A stretch of 64,000 bases of DNA from Heterotrichella gracilis (GCA_032358255.1 JAULBX010019632.1:1-64000); one strand, 5' to 3'; positions 34,872 through 49,800 are shown, counted from the stretch's first letter. A program made the numbers and translations. Notes: a model not told the origin generated them from the sequence alone.

Positions 34872-37800
34872 TCAAATGTCTGCTGGCACATCCCTGTTCT
34901 GGCCTGGCAGGGGGCTGTAGGGTCCAGGGAAGCCAGGCGGCTTGGGGCGCACCGGGGTACTCTCCAAAAACTCGGGAGCGAGGTCGTGGGCCTCCTCGGG
35001 ATCAATTGCCAACCCTGGGAAAGGGCAAATAGGTGAATACAAAAATGAATTACTTAAAAATAGTAGATTTGGTCCATGCCGCAGCTTTTTATGTTGGCAG
35101 CCCGTTTGGGACAGAGGCAGCACCCCCGCAACAGACATGTGCAGAGCTGGTCACTGACATGGTCAGGTCCATGGCATGCATGCGTGCACAACTATAGGCG
35201 CAAAGAATCAGGTTCACAAATTGATGCACAGTTCTGTGGACCAAAATGGGACCCACCAGCGTCAGGCTCTTGGCGAGGCACCAGCCTGAACTGAAGGTTA
35301 GGGCGTCAGGTTTAGGGTTAAGAGTTTGGGGTTTAGGGTTTAGGGTTGAACATACCTGCATAAGGGTCTTGGCGGGGCACCAGCCTGGCCACACCACGCT
35401 CCACTGCGGGGAAAGCGTTGTAAATGGAATCCCGGAAAATGAAGGTGAAGAATCCCAGCGCGGTGATCCCCAACAGGGACACGAGCACGGTTGCGATGGT
35501 TGCACCCACGTGGTGGTGGGTGGTGGTGGGTGTGGAAGGGGGGGTGCTGCTGCTGGATGCGGGCGTTGGGGAGGCGCTGGGGGTGGCGGAGGAGGGAGGG
35601 GAGGGGGATTGGCCCTCGCCACCTGCAGAGGGAATGGGGACTGCAGTCAAAACACTCACCATGATGCACCAACTGTTCTATTCAACTGGTAATATTGACG
35701 GAATGTGCGGAGCTATTTAACGATCGTTGCGCAACATGCACCTTATGTGGTGGCAAATACTTCAAAATCCAACAACCCCACAAAAGCTTGTGGTACCTAT
35801 ACTCTTAAACACGGGACTAAAGTACCCCCCTTGTATAAACAGGCTGCCAAGGACTCTGCAGCTGCCATCATGTTGCTTCAATGCATGCTCCAATTTTGAT
35901 GGTGAGTCACATTCTTGCTGATGCATCCTGTTGCATCTACCTCCAAATGCCCCGGGGCAAGTCACTTGTCAATCCTGGTGCAAGCGGCTTTAAGTTGTTT
36001 CATCTCAATCTAAAGAAAAGGCCGTGCACCACAACATGTGTGGTCCTAATTCCATACATTACACTTGATTACACTTGACAGACAGCTGCAGTGCCTACAC
36101 CTGAACCTTCAACCCGACACACCCGTGTTGCCCCCATGTGGGTGCACATTACGCACCGTAGCTGCCTATGCATGTCGCCAGGATAATGCAGTGAGATTCA
36201 TTGCTGCTGACAGAAGTAGCCAGTTAATTATGACTCATAATTAATGCAGTGCATCCAAGGTGCTGTGTTTGGAAGGCTATATAGTTGTTGTGGTTAATGG
36301 TCAACTAAAAAATTGGGCGCTGGATGCACACGGGTGGCAAGGGTCATTTCCCTCCATCAATGAAGGTTCAAATGTAAAAGCGTGTTCCTTGGCCAAGCTG
36401 GCTGGTGCTGCTGTCCTGCCTGTAGAAACGCAAATTGAGCAACAACCAAGCTGGGGAGGGAATACATTTTCGCATTTGAACCACCATTGATGAGGGGAAC
36501 TCCACTGATGATGACCTCTGCCACCTGTCTGACAAAATTTTGAATTTGAATAATGAGCATCGAGGACGCCCGGATCGCCATTTGTGACCTTTAGAGGGGA
36601 TGCTATCCACTTGGCATGCAATATTGATCCTCCTGTCCGCTCGCCTCAACATGCGCCATTCATAGGCACCCCAAAAAGGTCAAGAAATGGTTCCACTCCA
36701 AAAATGAAATTTAAAGGCAAACATTTTGGCCTCAACCGCACACACAGCCTGTTTTGTTTTGTGTGTGTGGCAAAGGCCATTGCCATTGCCATTGCCATTG
36801 CCAGTGCCAGTGCCAGTGCCAGTGCCAGTGCCAGTGCCAGTGCCAGTGCCAGTGCCAGTGCCAGTGCCAGTGCCAGTGCCANNNNNNNNNNNNNNNNNNN
36901 NNNNNNNNNNNNNNNNNNNNNNNNNNNNNNNNNNNNNNNNNNNNNNNNNNNNNNNNNNNNNNNNNNNNNNNNNNNNNNNNNGCGGCTGCACAGCATTGGC
37001 CGGAGTTGCAATCATGCTTGTTAATGGCCTGATCAATACTACAGAGTTCCACTGGTACAGATAGATTAGTACTCTGATCAGTACTCAATAATGTATCCTC
37101 AATACTTACTATACCCTATTCCATATTACTAGCCTTATACTAATAAAATACTCTGACCAGTACTACCTATCTGTTATGAGTATTCAGTATGATATGCCAT
37201 AGTGGCCCGGGCAACATCAATCAATTCAAATCTGTGCCACTGGCGCACGAGCGCAAAGATATCACAAGACTTGAAGGACCCTATGAACCACACGCAGGCT
37301 GACCTATATGAACAAATCAGCCTGTTTGGGGTTTGTAAGGCCCTTGAATCTTGTGATATATTTGCCCTTGTGCGCCATGCATACCTGGCGCAAAAGGTCA
37401 CAATTGCAGCAACATAAAAAGGAATTCTTTACTGGGAATGAAGAGATGCGACCAGCAACGTGCAATTGCGACCCCTTGTGTATACTGGATTGCATGCAGT
37501 TTCAAATTGCAGACATCCCTGCTGCTGTGGCTGCATCCCAGCTGGCATACGCACACGGCTAGAACCCTAAACCCTAAACCCATCACGCCAACTGAGATCT
37601 TAGTGCGTAAGGTGCAAGTGGCCCTGCAACTATACATGCATTTAACCCCTTCATGCACATGCACATTTGAGACCTGGGGGCCTGCGCCACCCACCTGCTG
37701 TGGTTGGTGTGTCGGGCGGCGTCTCCTCATTCCTGTAGCACCTTGATGGGCTTGTCCGGGTGCACACGTAGCCATCCTCAATCTGCGGAGAGGGACAGGG

Positions 37801-40800
37801 GAGGGTGCAAGTGGGTGCGCACAGCTGTGTTGCTGCTAGCACGTGGCACAGGGCTGGTATATCGTATGTCCCTGTGGGTACACAACGGGGCAAATTACAT
37901 GTGTGCCAAGGGGGTGCAGGGTGAATGGTGTACTGGGCAAGGCATTGCTATCCCTGTAGCACCGTGAGGGGCTGGTCCGGGTGCACACATATCCATCCTC
38001 AATCTGCGGGGAGGAACAGGGGAGGTGCTATGGATGGAGGGAGCCGCTGGCACAATGCAGGGGGCTATTAATGCATATTGTGTGCACACTCCGGATTTGT
38101 TCCCAAGCATGCATCCCCAGACCTGCGCCTTGCATATGTGTAGCTGCACGCATTATAATTTCCCCCGCTCCACATCTGTGCCTGGGTCGCACTCCTCTGC
38201 CCCTTCTACAACCCCATGTGCACAGTCTGTACCCTCAGGGTTTTCACACTTTACAAGTGGAGGCTTGGTGCAGCTTTTGCTAAGCACCCCCGTGTATCCA
38301 GAGTCCGGGTCCCACATTTTACATTAGAACATTAAATGGATCAATCCCCCCCTCCTTTTCCCAAAATTGTAGATATACCTTGCATGTGTGGCTGCATCCA
38401 TCCCCGTCCACGACAGTCCCTGTATCGCACTCCTCCGCACCCTCCACCACGCCATCGCCGCACACAGACACCCAGCGCACAACCTGGAAACGCACCAATT
38501 AATTCATCAATGAAGAAATGTAGTAATAATGCTGTAGTATGCAGCGTGTCCTTTTACGCCATGAAAAAGCAAGCCTGTTGATTGATTGCTTCATTGCGTA
38601 TGCCTTGATGCAGGGGCACTCTGTAGTGGGCGAGGATGTCGATCCATCTCTATAATCACAACAATCCTCCTCTATGATCACAACAAAATCACCCCTACGT
38701 TCACAGCAATCCACCTTTGATAACAACAAATCACCGGCCTCCATGATCACAACGATCCACTCTGCCAGGCTCGCATTGCAACGACCAGCCGACTTTTGCA
38801 GATTGGTATAGGCTGAACTGATCCAACAGCTGCCTGTCACTGCACATGACAGCAAGCCTCGTGGATTGGTTCAGCCTGGTCCAAATCTAGCTAAAGGCGG
38901 CTGGTGTTTACAATGCAAGTTTGGCAGAGCGCCAGACTCCCACTGTGGAGACACTTGACTCTAGCATTCACCAGACTTCCTTCACCCTACACCCTACACT
39001 TTGAAGCCCTGCTACCCTGCACCACCCACCACCAACTGTGCGGTTTCTTTTAAATCAGGTTTAGGGTTTGACCATAACCCAAAACCCTAAAACCCCAAAC
39101 CCTCCAGCCTCCACCCTGCGCCACTCACCACCCACTCTGCCGTCTCAAGATGTGCAGGTCATGCCGCGTGGCATCCTTCACACTGAACCCAGAGCCTCAA
39201 CCCAAAACCAAATACCCTAGTAATGCCCTGAAACCCTCCACCCTGCGCCACGCCCCACCCACTCGATTGCTCCGGGGTGTGTAGGTCATGGCCATACACT
39301 AAATCCCTAAATATTAACATCCAACACCCTTAAACCCTGCAGACTGCCCCACACATCTTGTGTCTGCTTTAATGCAAGGCCGTTCTGTGTGGCGAGCAAT
39401 GCCAATTCCTCTGATCACCAATCCAAATCTGCCAGGGTGTCCTGTGGCAACTAAAGGAATTGGCATCTACGCCCTCTGTAGAGCGGCGACGTATTAAAGC
39501 AATGCAAGACGGTGGCCCATGCCGCGCAGTTTAAAGTGTATCTGGCGTAAGGTTTGACGATTAGGGTGTAGGGTACCCTACACGTGAAGTGTATGGCCAT
39601 GACCTGCGTATTAGAGGAACCGTACCCAACCGTATATCTGACATCATGCCTTCACTAAAACCTGCAACCCAGCGCCACTCCACTTCCTCCAGGATGTGCA
39701 GGTTGTGGCCCTACCCTAAAACCCTAAAACCCAACCCCGACACCCTTGGAACCCTGCAACCTGCGCCACCGTGTTGCTTCCTGCGCGCATGCGTGGGCGC
39801 TTTGTTGTGGTGAGGATGTCGATTCCTCTGGCCACCAATGAAATCATGCCCATGTGTCCAGCGGCGATCAGAGAAATCCACCATTCTCACAATAATAGAG
39901 CACCCCCGCTTCAGCACAGAAACGAGACGGTGGCGCAGGTTGCAGGGTTTGTAAACAATTTACAGGGTTTAAGGTGTTGGATTTAGAGATTTAAAGTGTA
40001 GGGTGTAGGGTATTGCTATAATCCTACCAGGGGAGAACTCGTACCCAGGGGAGAACTCGTACCCTCCCATACCCTATACCACAATCTCAATAATCCTGCA
40101 ACCCTGCACTACTCACCACCCACTCCATCTTCTCCAGGATGTGCAGCTCCTGGCTGTACCCTAAAACCCTTAAACCCTAAGCCCCAATACCCATGCCCTT
40201 GTAACCCTGCACCCTGGGCCACCGCCTTGTTTCTGATTTATGCGTGGGCGCTCTGTAGTGGCAAGGATGTCAATTACTCTGGTCACCAACGGAGTTCCGC
40301 CAGTGTGTCCCGTGGCGCCCGGAGGAATTGAGCATCCTCACCACAATAAAGCGCCCACTCATGAGCGCAGAAGCAGGACGGTGGCGCAGGTATCAGGGAT
40401 GAGATGTTGGGTCTAGGGGCGTAGGGTGTGGGTGTAGGGTATGGCCACACCCTGCAGGCCCATGCCCCGTGGCGTGCTTCACATCAAACCCTGAACCCTA
40501 CCCCTAAAACCTACTTTGAAACCCTGCGCCACTCACCTCCCACTCAGGCTTCTCCAGGATATACAGGTCGTGACCATGCCCTAAAACCCTAAACCCCACA
40601 CCCGATACACCACAAAACCTGCAACCTGCGCCACCGTCTTGCTTCTGTCAATGCCTCGAGCTCGGTAGTGCCCAGGATGTCAAGTCACCAATTGGACTCT
40701 GCCAGAATGGCCTATGGCAACTAAAAGATCGACACCCTGGAAACAACAGAGCTCCCAAGCAAATGCGTAGAAGCAAGACGGCGGCGCAGGTTTCCAGGGT

Positions 40801-43800
40801 TGCAAGGGGTGTCAAGTGTCGGGTCTAGGGGTGTAGGGTGTAGTGTAGGGTCATGCCCTTGCCCCGTGGCGTGCTTCACACGAAGCCCTGAACCCTAGTC
40901 CTAAACCCTACCTTGAAACCCCAAACCCTACGCCACTCACCACCCCCTCCGAATCTCTAGGATGAACAGATTGCGGCCATACCCTACACCCTAAATCCCT
41001 AAACCCCAATCCCAGCACCCGATACATGCATGCAAACTTAACCACTGCAACCTGCGCCACCATTTTGCTTCTGTCTATTGCCTGGAAGCTTGGTAGTGTC
41101 CAGGGCGTCAATTCTTTGGTCACCAATTGGATTCTGCCAAAGTGTCCTGTCGCAACAAAGGTTTAACACCCTAGAAACAACAGAGCTCCCAAGCATAAGT
41201 GCAGAAGCGAGACGATGGCACAGATTTCAGACCTTGGGACAATTGGGTTTAACGGATATCAGGTGTAGGGTGTAGGGTGTAGGGTGTAGGGTGTAGGGTG
41301 TAGGGTGTTACCACAACCGGAACATTCTGAGAGCCAGTACCCTGCCATACACCTGGCATGGTATATCTAGGGGTGTAGGGTGTGGGGGACCCACCCTACC
41401 CTCAATAAATCCTGCAACCCTGCGCCACTCACCGCCCACCCGGGCTTCTCCAGGATGTGCATGCCCGTCGCGACCTTTACGCTGAACCCCAAAACCCTAA
41501 TTCTAATCAACAAACCCTGCTCTGAAACCCGCCACTCTCCACCCAGCGCCACTCACCACCCACTCAGGTTTCTCCAGAATGTGGAGATCGTGGCCATGCC
41601 CCGTGGCATCCTTCACACTGTATCCAGAGCCCTCATCAAACTGCCAGTACGCCACCAGATCTGCATGCGGTGGCAACACGTGTCAAGGTCCAATTCCATT
41701 ATACATGGCTTATATTATCTAATGTGGGGAGGGGAAACGCGGGGCGTCACGCTACACAGCATGTACATGGCCCAAACATGCCCCATGGACATTTGGGTCT
41801 ACCCCCGGTGCGTTACAAGTACACCTCCACATCTCCCTCCTTGCGGCGCAGGTGCGCCTTCATGGGCCCGCACACCTGCTCGCTGCTGCAACCCTTAGCC
41901 ATAAACCCTGACCCATGACCCCTAAACGTGATGCCTTTCATTCTATAATAATACTCTCACCCAAACCTTGTACCTGGGTGATTAGGGTCCACCCAGGTGG
42001 ATCAAATTCCTAATCTCAAAGTAAAAACCCCTAAGCCATGACCCCTACGCAAGATGTTCTAAAACTCATAACATTCCTGATTTGTCTTAAACCCTTACCT
42101 AGGTCATTTGGGTCCACCCCGGGTGCATCAAAGTCCCCCATTGCTTTCTCCCCCTTGCGAAGCAGGTGCGCCTTCATGGCACCCCACACCTGCTCGCTGC
42201 TGCGCGCCCTAATCCCGAACCCGTGACCCAGACCCCTCTGTAAAATGCCTTAAAATCTATAAAAAAAACACCTCATTCCAAACCCCGTACCTGGGTCATT
42301 TGGGTCCACCCCGGGCGCATCGAAATCCCCCTCCGCTTTCTCCCCGTTGCGCCGCAGGTGTGCCTTCATGGCACCCCACACCTGCTCGCTGCTGCGCGCC
42401 TTCTTCCAAATGCGCACCTCGTCAATGACACCAAAGAAGTCCTGGGCGCCATATTCCTGCTCCCACCAATCCTGGGTGGGGCCCAGGGAGCCTGCACAAA
42501 TGGAAAACATGAAGTACATGTAAATCTCAATTACCACCCTGGAAATTCCAGCCAAACTAGGATATATAGAAAAAGAAGTTTTAAATCTGGTGGTAAATGC
42601 CCTGGGCGCCATCTTAATCGAAATTATGTAGTAATTTGATTCCAACCAATATCATATGAACTGGTATCACACCGATACGTATTGCTCCTCTTCCCTCCCG
42701 GGTCTGGGGTGAACACACCGAGGCCCCTTATGTCCATATCACAGGCACACCGACGCACCTTCATCAGAGTCAAAGCAGCCCCCCACGCAGTCCTGCTCCC
42801 GCCCAATCACCAGCGTCCCTCCCGAGGGTATCTCCTTCCCCTTGCCACGTGTCACACTCCAAGACAGCTTCCCATCCAGGTACATGTCAGTGGCACCGCT
42901 ATCAGAGCGCCACGTCACCGCCACATGATGCCAGGAGCCATCGGTGGATGATATGCCGCTGGTGTGGTCGTCCCACCCCCCTTCATCCTCCATCACGCCA
43001 ATCCCCCTGCGCAGGGGTAGGTAATCAACAAATCATTCACTGGACCTTTTTTTGAATATATTTTGGATTTTTTGTAAAGCCATTTTGGGCCCGCCACATG
43101 GTGCCATGAACCATCGGTGGACGATATGCCGCTGGTGTGGTTGTCCCACCCCCCCTCATCCTCCATCACGTCAACCCCCCTGCGCAGGGGAAGGTGATTA
43201 ACAAAAATATTATTCTACTAGTGCTGAATACCCTGGGACCCCCACCTATTGCGTGCACAGAACCCCGGCAGGTCTTGTGCATGCAAACGACACCAGCTAG
43301 CTAGACCCTAAGCTTCACCCTGGTACCTCATACCCTAAACACTAAACACTAAACACTGAACCATATACCCTAACCAACCACAGTGACCCATGCCACAGTG
43401 TTTGTTATGTCAGAATTAAAACGCCCAGTCCTGCAGCCCCACATACTGTGGGTCACATTGTGGTGACCAGTACCCTCCCCCAGGGTGTGTTGCAGCCATG
43501 CGCTCTGATGGCGTTCCATCATCACATCTCATTCCACAAAAGCAGGCCACTGCAGCGCGTGGTAGCAAGGCAGCAGCCAGCATGTGCGGACGATAATTGT
43601 GATGACAGAAATCACAATCCACATGGCTGCAACATACCTACGGGGGAGGGGGTATGGGATGCCGGTGCGGGCCACAGGGACTGGCTGGTACCACTGGAAG
43701 TTCCAACAGAACAAGCAGTATCTCACAGGCTAATCTGTCTGTACTGCTAGAACGCATGCAAGTACTTATGGGATAGGGTTTAGAACCTAGGGTACATGCT

Positions 43801-46800
43801 GTAGGGTTTACGGTAGTGTGACAAAGGCGCCTCAGGTGCCAATGCCACTGCGGCTGCTAGCAAAGTTGCAGAAACTGCCCGCTAGGGCTTTGGTACCAGA
43901 CCCTCTAGCCCTCTATGGCAGCTGGCTGCGATGCATCCCTGGGAGGGGTGAGGCACTATTCCGAATTTTTCTTGTCCAGACTACTTACTGCTCGTATACC
44001 AGCCAATACCCGTCCACCCAGGCAATGCATACCCTCCCGTGAGTATGTGCAATGCAGCCCTGTGAGTGGAGAGGCAGTCTGCCAAAGCAGCGCCCCTCAA
44101 GCATGCAGGCCACACACCCCTCGGCAGGCATGGTAGCAATGGCCAGCATGCCTGACGGCTGCTGCTATGGCAGATTTTTAACACCCTAACAGGGCTGCAA
44201 CGTTAATACACCTATGGGGAAGGTAGGTGGTGCCTGGGTGGGCGGCAGTGGTACATCATTTGGACATACCATATGGGGTTAGGGTTTGGGTTTGATTTTT
44301 AGGGTTCTGAGATTAGGGATTGGGTTGTCCAGGCGTGGTGCCAAAAGCAATGGCCAGCATTGCACGAGTCTGCTGCTATGGCAGACACGTCACACCCCTC
44401 ACACGGCTGCAACGTTAACACACCTTCGAGGGTGGTGGAGGTGGTGCCTGGACGGTACTGGCTGGTATCATTTGGACTGGGTGGTATCATTTGCACACAA
44501 CAACCATAAGGGTTAAGGGTTTAGGGGTTAGGGGTTAGGGTACAGTGTATGGGTTGTGCGGCTGGTAGCAAAGCCATCGCCAGCATTCGCAAGCTCTATC
44601 GGGGCATGCTTGTGTTCTAAGTGCACCAGCCAGAACCCTTGGTCCACACGGGCATCCCATACCCTCCCCTGTAGGTGTGCCGCAGCCATGTACTCGGTCA
44701 GTTCCTTCATCACAGATCATTCCAGGCATGCAGGCCGCCAGTGCCCACTGCTGCGCGTTGTACCAAGGCAGCAGCCAGCATGTACAGGAGGGACCGTAAT
44801 GCAGGAAATCGCGCAGTACAAGCCTGCAACACATCCGTGGGAGAGGGTATGGGATGCCTGTGTGGACCACAGGGACTGGCTGGTGCCATTTTCAAATACA
44901 TCCAGCATAGCCCGGGCTAATCTGTTTGTAAGGCTGGAACGCATGCAAGTACGTATGGGATAGGGTTTATAATGTAGGGTGCATGCTTTAGGGTTTAGGA
45001 GTAGGGTTGTGTGCTAAAATTCACCTGCCAAGGGCACTGCCGTTGTTGGCAAAGCAGCTGCCAGAGGGGGTCTAAAGGGTCTGGTATCAAAGCTCTAGCG
45101 GGTACTTTCTGTTTGAACCGATCCAACCACTATAATTTCTTTTACATTATTTCCGCAACCGTTGCTACCTGCACCCCACCACCCGCATGTGGCCCCTAGC
45201 AAGACAAGCCAACTAGCTTAAACGTGCCTCACGGTACTCCAAATGTTTTTTGTCCAAAGTACTCGTATACCAGCCAATACCCGTCCACCCAGGCACCGCA
45301 TACACCCCCCCTATGTATATGCGATGCAACCTTGTGCGTGGGGAGACATCCTGCCAAGGCAGCGGCCCTTGCGCATGCAGGCCACGGCAACCTCGGCAGG
45401 CGCGGTAGCTAAGCAATGGCAGGCATGCATGGAGGGAGATGCCATGGCGCATTTGTCAACCCCATAACAGGGCTGCAACGTTAACACACCTACGGGGTAT
45501 ATGGATCTGGTGCCGGGACTGGCTGCAGGTACTGGCTGGTATCAGTTTGGACACAACCACCCTACGGGTCTAGGATTAAGGGTTCAGGGTTAGGGTTGTG
45601 CAGCTGGTATCAAAGCCATTGCCAGCCTGTGCAAGCTCTATCGGGGCATGCTAGTGTAAACAGTTTATGTGCACCATCCCCAAACCCTTGGCCCACACGG
45701 GCATCCTATACCCTCCCCCGTAGGTGTGTTGCAGCCATGTACTCGGTAGGTTCCTTCATCACACATCCTTCCACGCACGCATGCCACAAGTGCCCACTGC
45801 TGTATGCGGTGGCAAGGCAGCGGCCAGCATGGACAGGAGGTGACCATGATGGAGGGACGTACCAAGTACATGGCTGCAACACACCTACGGGGGTGGGTAT
45901 GGGATGCCAATGTGGCCTGCAGTTACTGGCTGGTACCTTTCCGACAAATCAACCAATATAAGCTAATCTGGCGTACTGCTAGAACGCACGGGACAGGGTT
46001 CAGAACTTAGGCACATGGTTTAGGGTTTAGGGTTTAGGGTTTAGGCACTAACCCGGGGCTGTGGGGTGAAGGCACCTGCCAATGCCACTGCGGCTGTCAC
46101 AGAAAGAAGAAAGATAGAAAGAATTTTAAAACGCCCACACCGAGGCACAAGGCAGCACACCACAACCAGCAATGTTGGAAAACACTGTGATGTACTAAAT
46201 TTAGAGGGTCTTGTAACAAAGCACTAGCAGGTCACCTCTGTTCAAACCATAACCAGCCAGTGGAATTATCTCATTCGGTCCCTGCACCCTGCACCCCACC
46301 ACCCGCAAGGAACCCTCGGCAAGATAAACCACCCCGCTTGCATGCATGTGCACATCCCGAGTAGCCTTTGTGCAAAGTATACCTGCCAATTCCAAGGGTA
46401 ATAAAATCAAAATAGGCCCTATTTTAGGGTATTACTTTTGTCAATACCTGCCCACCCTGGCACCACATACCACCCCTTGAGTATGTGCAATGCAGCCCTG
46501 TGTGTGGTGGTTCTTTTGCCATGGCAGCACCCCCCAGCGCATGTAGGCCATGCAAACCTCCGCAGGTGCGGTGCAAAGCAAAGGCCAGCATGCGTGGAGA
46601 GATATGCCATGGCAGGTTGTCCATCTCACACAGGGCTGCAATGCAGTTACATGGGGGAGGGTGTGTGGTACCTGGGTGGGCCGCAGGTATGCCATGGACA
46701 GAACAATTCTGCGTGTTTTAGCGTTTCGAGTTTAGGTTATAGGGTTTAGGGTTTGGTTTGTGTGCCAAGACTCCTGCTATGACCGCTGCGCCTGGTGGGA

Positions 46801-49800
46801 AATCAAACGCATGCGCAAGCTCGCTCTCAGCGCATACTTGTGTTCCCAGTATGTGGTAAAAATTGGCCCTATTATATGCCATTCCTGTTGCCAAGACCTA
46901 TCCACCCAGGCACCACATAAACCCGTCTGAGTATGTGCAATGCAGCCCTGTGTGAAATGAACAACCTGGCCATGGCAGCGGCCCTTGCGCATGCAGGCCA
47001 TGCCAACCCCGGCAGACGCGACAGCAAAGCAATGGTCAGCAGGCAGAGGGAAAGCTGCTATGGCCGGATGTGCACCTCACACAGGGCTGCAATGTACCTA
47101 CATGGGGGAGGGCGTGCGATGCCTGGGTGGGCCGCAGGTATGCCTTGGACAAAACAACCCTGGGTGTTTTAGCAATTAGGGTTTAGGTTATAGGGTTTAG
47201 GATTTGGATTGTGTGCCAAGACTCCTGCTATGACCGCTGCGCCTGGTAGCAAAGCAAACGCATGCGCAAGCTCCCTTTCAGCGCGTGTTTGCGTTCCAGA
47301 AGTATGGTAAAAATAGGCCCTGTTTTATGGTATTCCCCTTGCCAATACCTGTCCACCCAGGCACCACATACCACCCCTTGAGTATGCGCGATGCAGCCCT
47401 GTGTGTGGCGTTTCTCCTGCCATGGCAGCACCCCCCAGCGCTTGCAGGCCATGCCAACCTTGGTATACTGGGTAACTAAGCAACCGCCAGAAAGCATGGA
47501 AAGATACGCCATGGCAGGCTTTCTACTCCACACAGGGCTGCAACACATGTACGGGGGAGGGTGTGTGGTGCCTGGGTGACGCAGGTACTGCTTGGGAAAA
47601 TCAACGCCCTACTGGATAGGTTTTAGGGTTTTGGGGTTAGGGTTGTGTTCCAAGGGTCCTCCGATACCCACTGCGCAGCTGGTAACAAAGGAATCCAATT
47701 TTGGAGCCAGCATGCTTTAGGGAGGCCATTTTGCTCCAAGTTCTATACTAGCCAATACCTGTGGTCTACCGTACACCAAATTAGTATACCAGCCAATACC
47801 TGTGAACCACTCAGGCCAGGCACCGCTAGTGTTAAGCCCCCATGTGTCTATTCTATATTTAGGAAAATGTATATTATATTTCAAAAAAGTAATCAATTTT
47901 CAAATAAAAAAAACCAGTGATACAGCCCTCGGCTCGGTGGAATTTGCACCATCATACAGCCTGCTGCGCATGCAAGCCAAGCTGACCAATGCACCACGTG
48001 GTAGCAAAGCACTGGCCACCAGCCACCAAAGGCATTACAAGGTACAGAGCCCAGGGCTGCCACGGACTGCGCATAGGGGCTAATGGGGTGCCAGTGTGGT
48101 CTTCAGGTCTGACTGGTACAACATGATAACCTGCTCCGCGGGAGCGAGGGGGGCCGTGTCGTGCGAGGTCTCTTCAGGTTTCATGCACTGGGGATACAAA
48201 TCGGCACGTTGGATCCCAGGGATGATCCACATGGGGACGCAATAATCAAGAAACTGCTACTCAGGAAATCGCGGTTCTAACTTTGCTATTGCTGTGCCGT
48301 AGCCTTTCAGGCTAGCGGCCGCCGGTGCCCGCCGCCCGCTCGCCTAATACGGCACGCCAAAAAGGCAGACGGAATGCACTTCAACGTGGATGGTCCCCAC
48401 CCATCTTTGTAGTGCTTTTCAGTTGTGAGGTTTATTCCAGGTTGCTCCGCATGCACGGTACGCGGCGGTGATGGGGGTCGGGGATTTGGGATGCAGTGTT
48501 GACCGGATTTGAGAACATTAATGTTGAGCCGACTGGATTAGAGACAGCCCTCTCGACAGCAGGGGACAACAACCGGTGGCCAGATTGGTTAGGGTTTAAT
48601 TTCAGGGTTGTGTGCAAAGGCTCCTGCAATGGCCGCTGCAGCAAGGCAATCTGATGGCGGCCAACAAGGCGAAGCTCTATGGGTCATATGGTGAATATTC
48701 CATGCAAGTATCTACTAAATGCTACCTGTATTCATCTCTTCAAAATTGGTGACGGTGACCTTGAACTTCAATGTCTACTTGATATGAATATAAATGCCAT
48801 GAAATTTCCTGTACTACCGTATTGAATACAGCAGAATTTCACATGTTTAGTCCAGAAAGGCCTCCATTGCGCATGCAGGCAGGGCACTCTATCAGCTATG
48901 ATTCCAAGTTGCTATTTGTGTAATACCAAAAATCAAAACTGGATTTGTATCTGTTATATCAGCTCAGATACAAATCCCCCCTCCAACGGTCGACCCAGCC
49001 GTTGGCTCAGCACCTGAGTTTGAGTTGAGTCTTGAGTTCAACTAAGCAAGGGGTCGCAGGTTCGAATCCTAAGGGTAGCGATATTTTTCGAATTTCCCTG
49101 AACTTTGCGACGGGATAAAATGGGGAGCACGAAAGTGCGGTAAGCGGCACGACTGGTTGGCCACCATCTGCCACACTCGAAAGAGTGTCAGTTAAGCCTT
49201 GGCTCTAGAACTGGGGTGAGGCATACCCAGACATGCTAACCTGGCTTCGAAGCTGGAAAGCAAATACTTACTTACTTACTTACTTATATCAGCTCAGATG
49301 CGCTGCAGGTGCTTGCGCAAAAACTGTTTCTGGCGCGTGCAGGTGCAGCGTACTGGAACTGAAGAAACAGATACAAGTCCACGTTTATTTCTCGTATTAT
49401 AATATGTACACAAAATAACAACCAGACAGTATAGCTGATAGGATAGCTCAAATGCATTCCATTTGCACGCGCCAAAACCCAGCAACAGAACAGTTAGTCC
49501 CTCAATCTATAGCAGGTGCATTTAACTTAAAGCTGCCGGGGGCGCAAGCTAGGGGGGGGTGTACTACATTTGTGTACTTGTAGGAGTTCAACCTGATCAC
49601 TAAGTGATCAGTGACTGATTAGTGCCAACAGCATGGTGCAAGCAGCACTGGCAGGTTTACTGCGCCATCAAAGGCGCAGCACATGTCGGCCCCTGGGGCC
49701 CCTGATTGGGCCAACATGTGCAGTGTGCATGTGCAGCACATGTGCATGTGCATGTGCAGCACTGGGTTGTAGGAAATTGGCAGTTTATCCTATGTTGTGT

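Noticed and set aside
36584-37088. Open frames spanning the N gap
   Set aside because: They consist of hexanucleotide repeat plus unknown bases and carry no coding evidence.
41560-42491. VAYWQFDEGSG exon, considered as the start of a third complete LamG domain
   Set aside because: The next phase-consistent exon is the DUF4215 one, so only the opening strand of a LamG domain is present unless exons are hidden in the repeat-filled intron.
43440-47800. Evenly spaced repeats, considered as a CRISPR array or tandem genes
   Set aside because: Units are hundreds of bases long, palindromic, diverged and in a eukaryotic intron. Similar peptides appear on both strands only because the units are inverted repeats.
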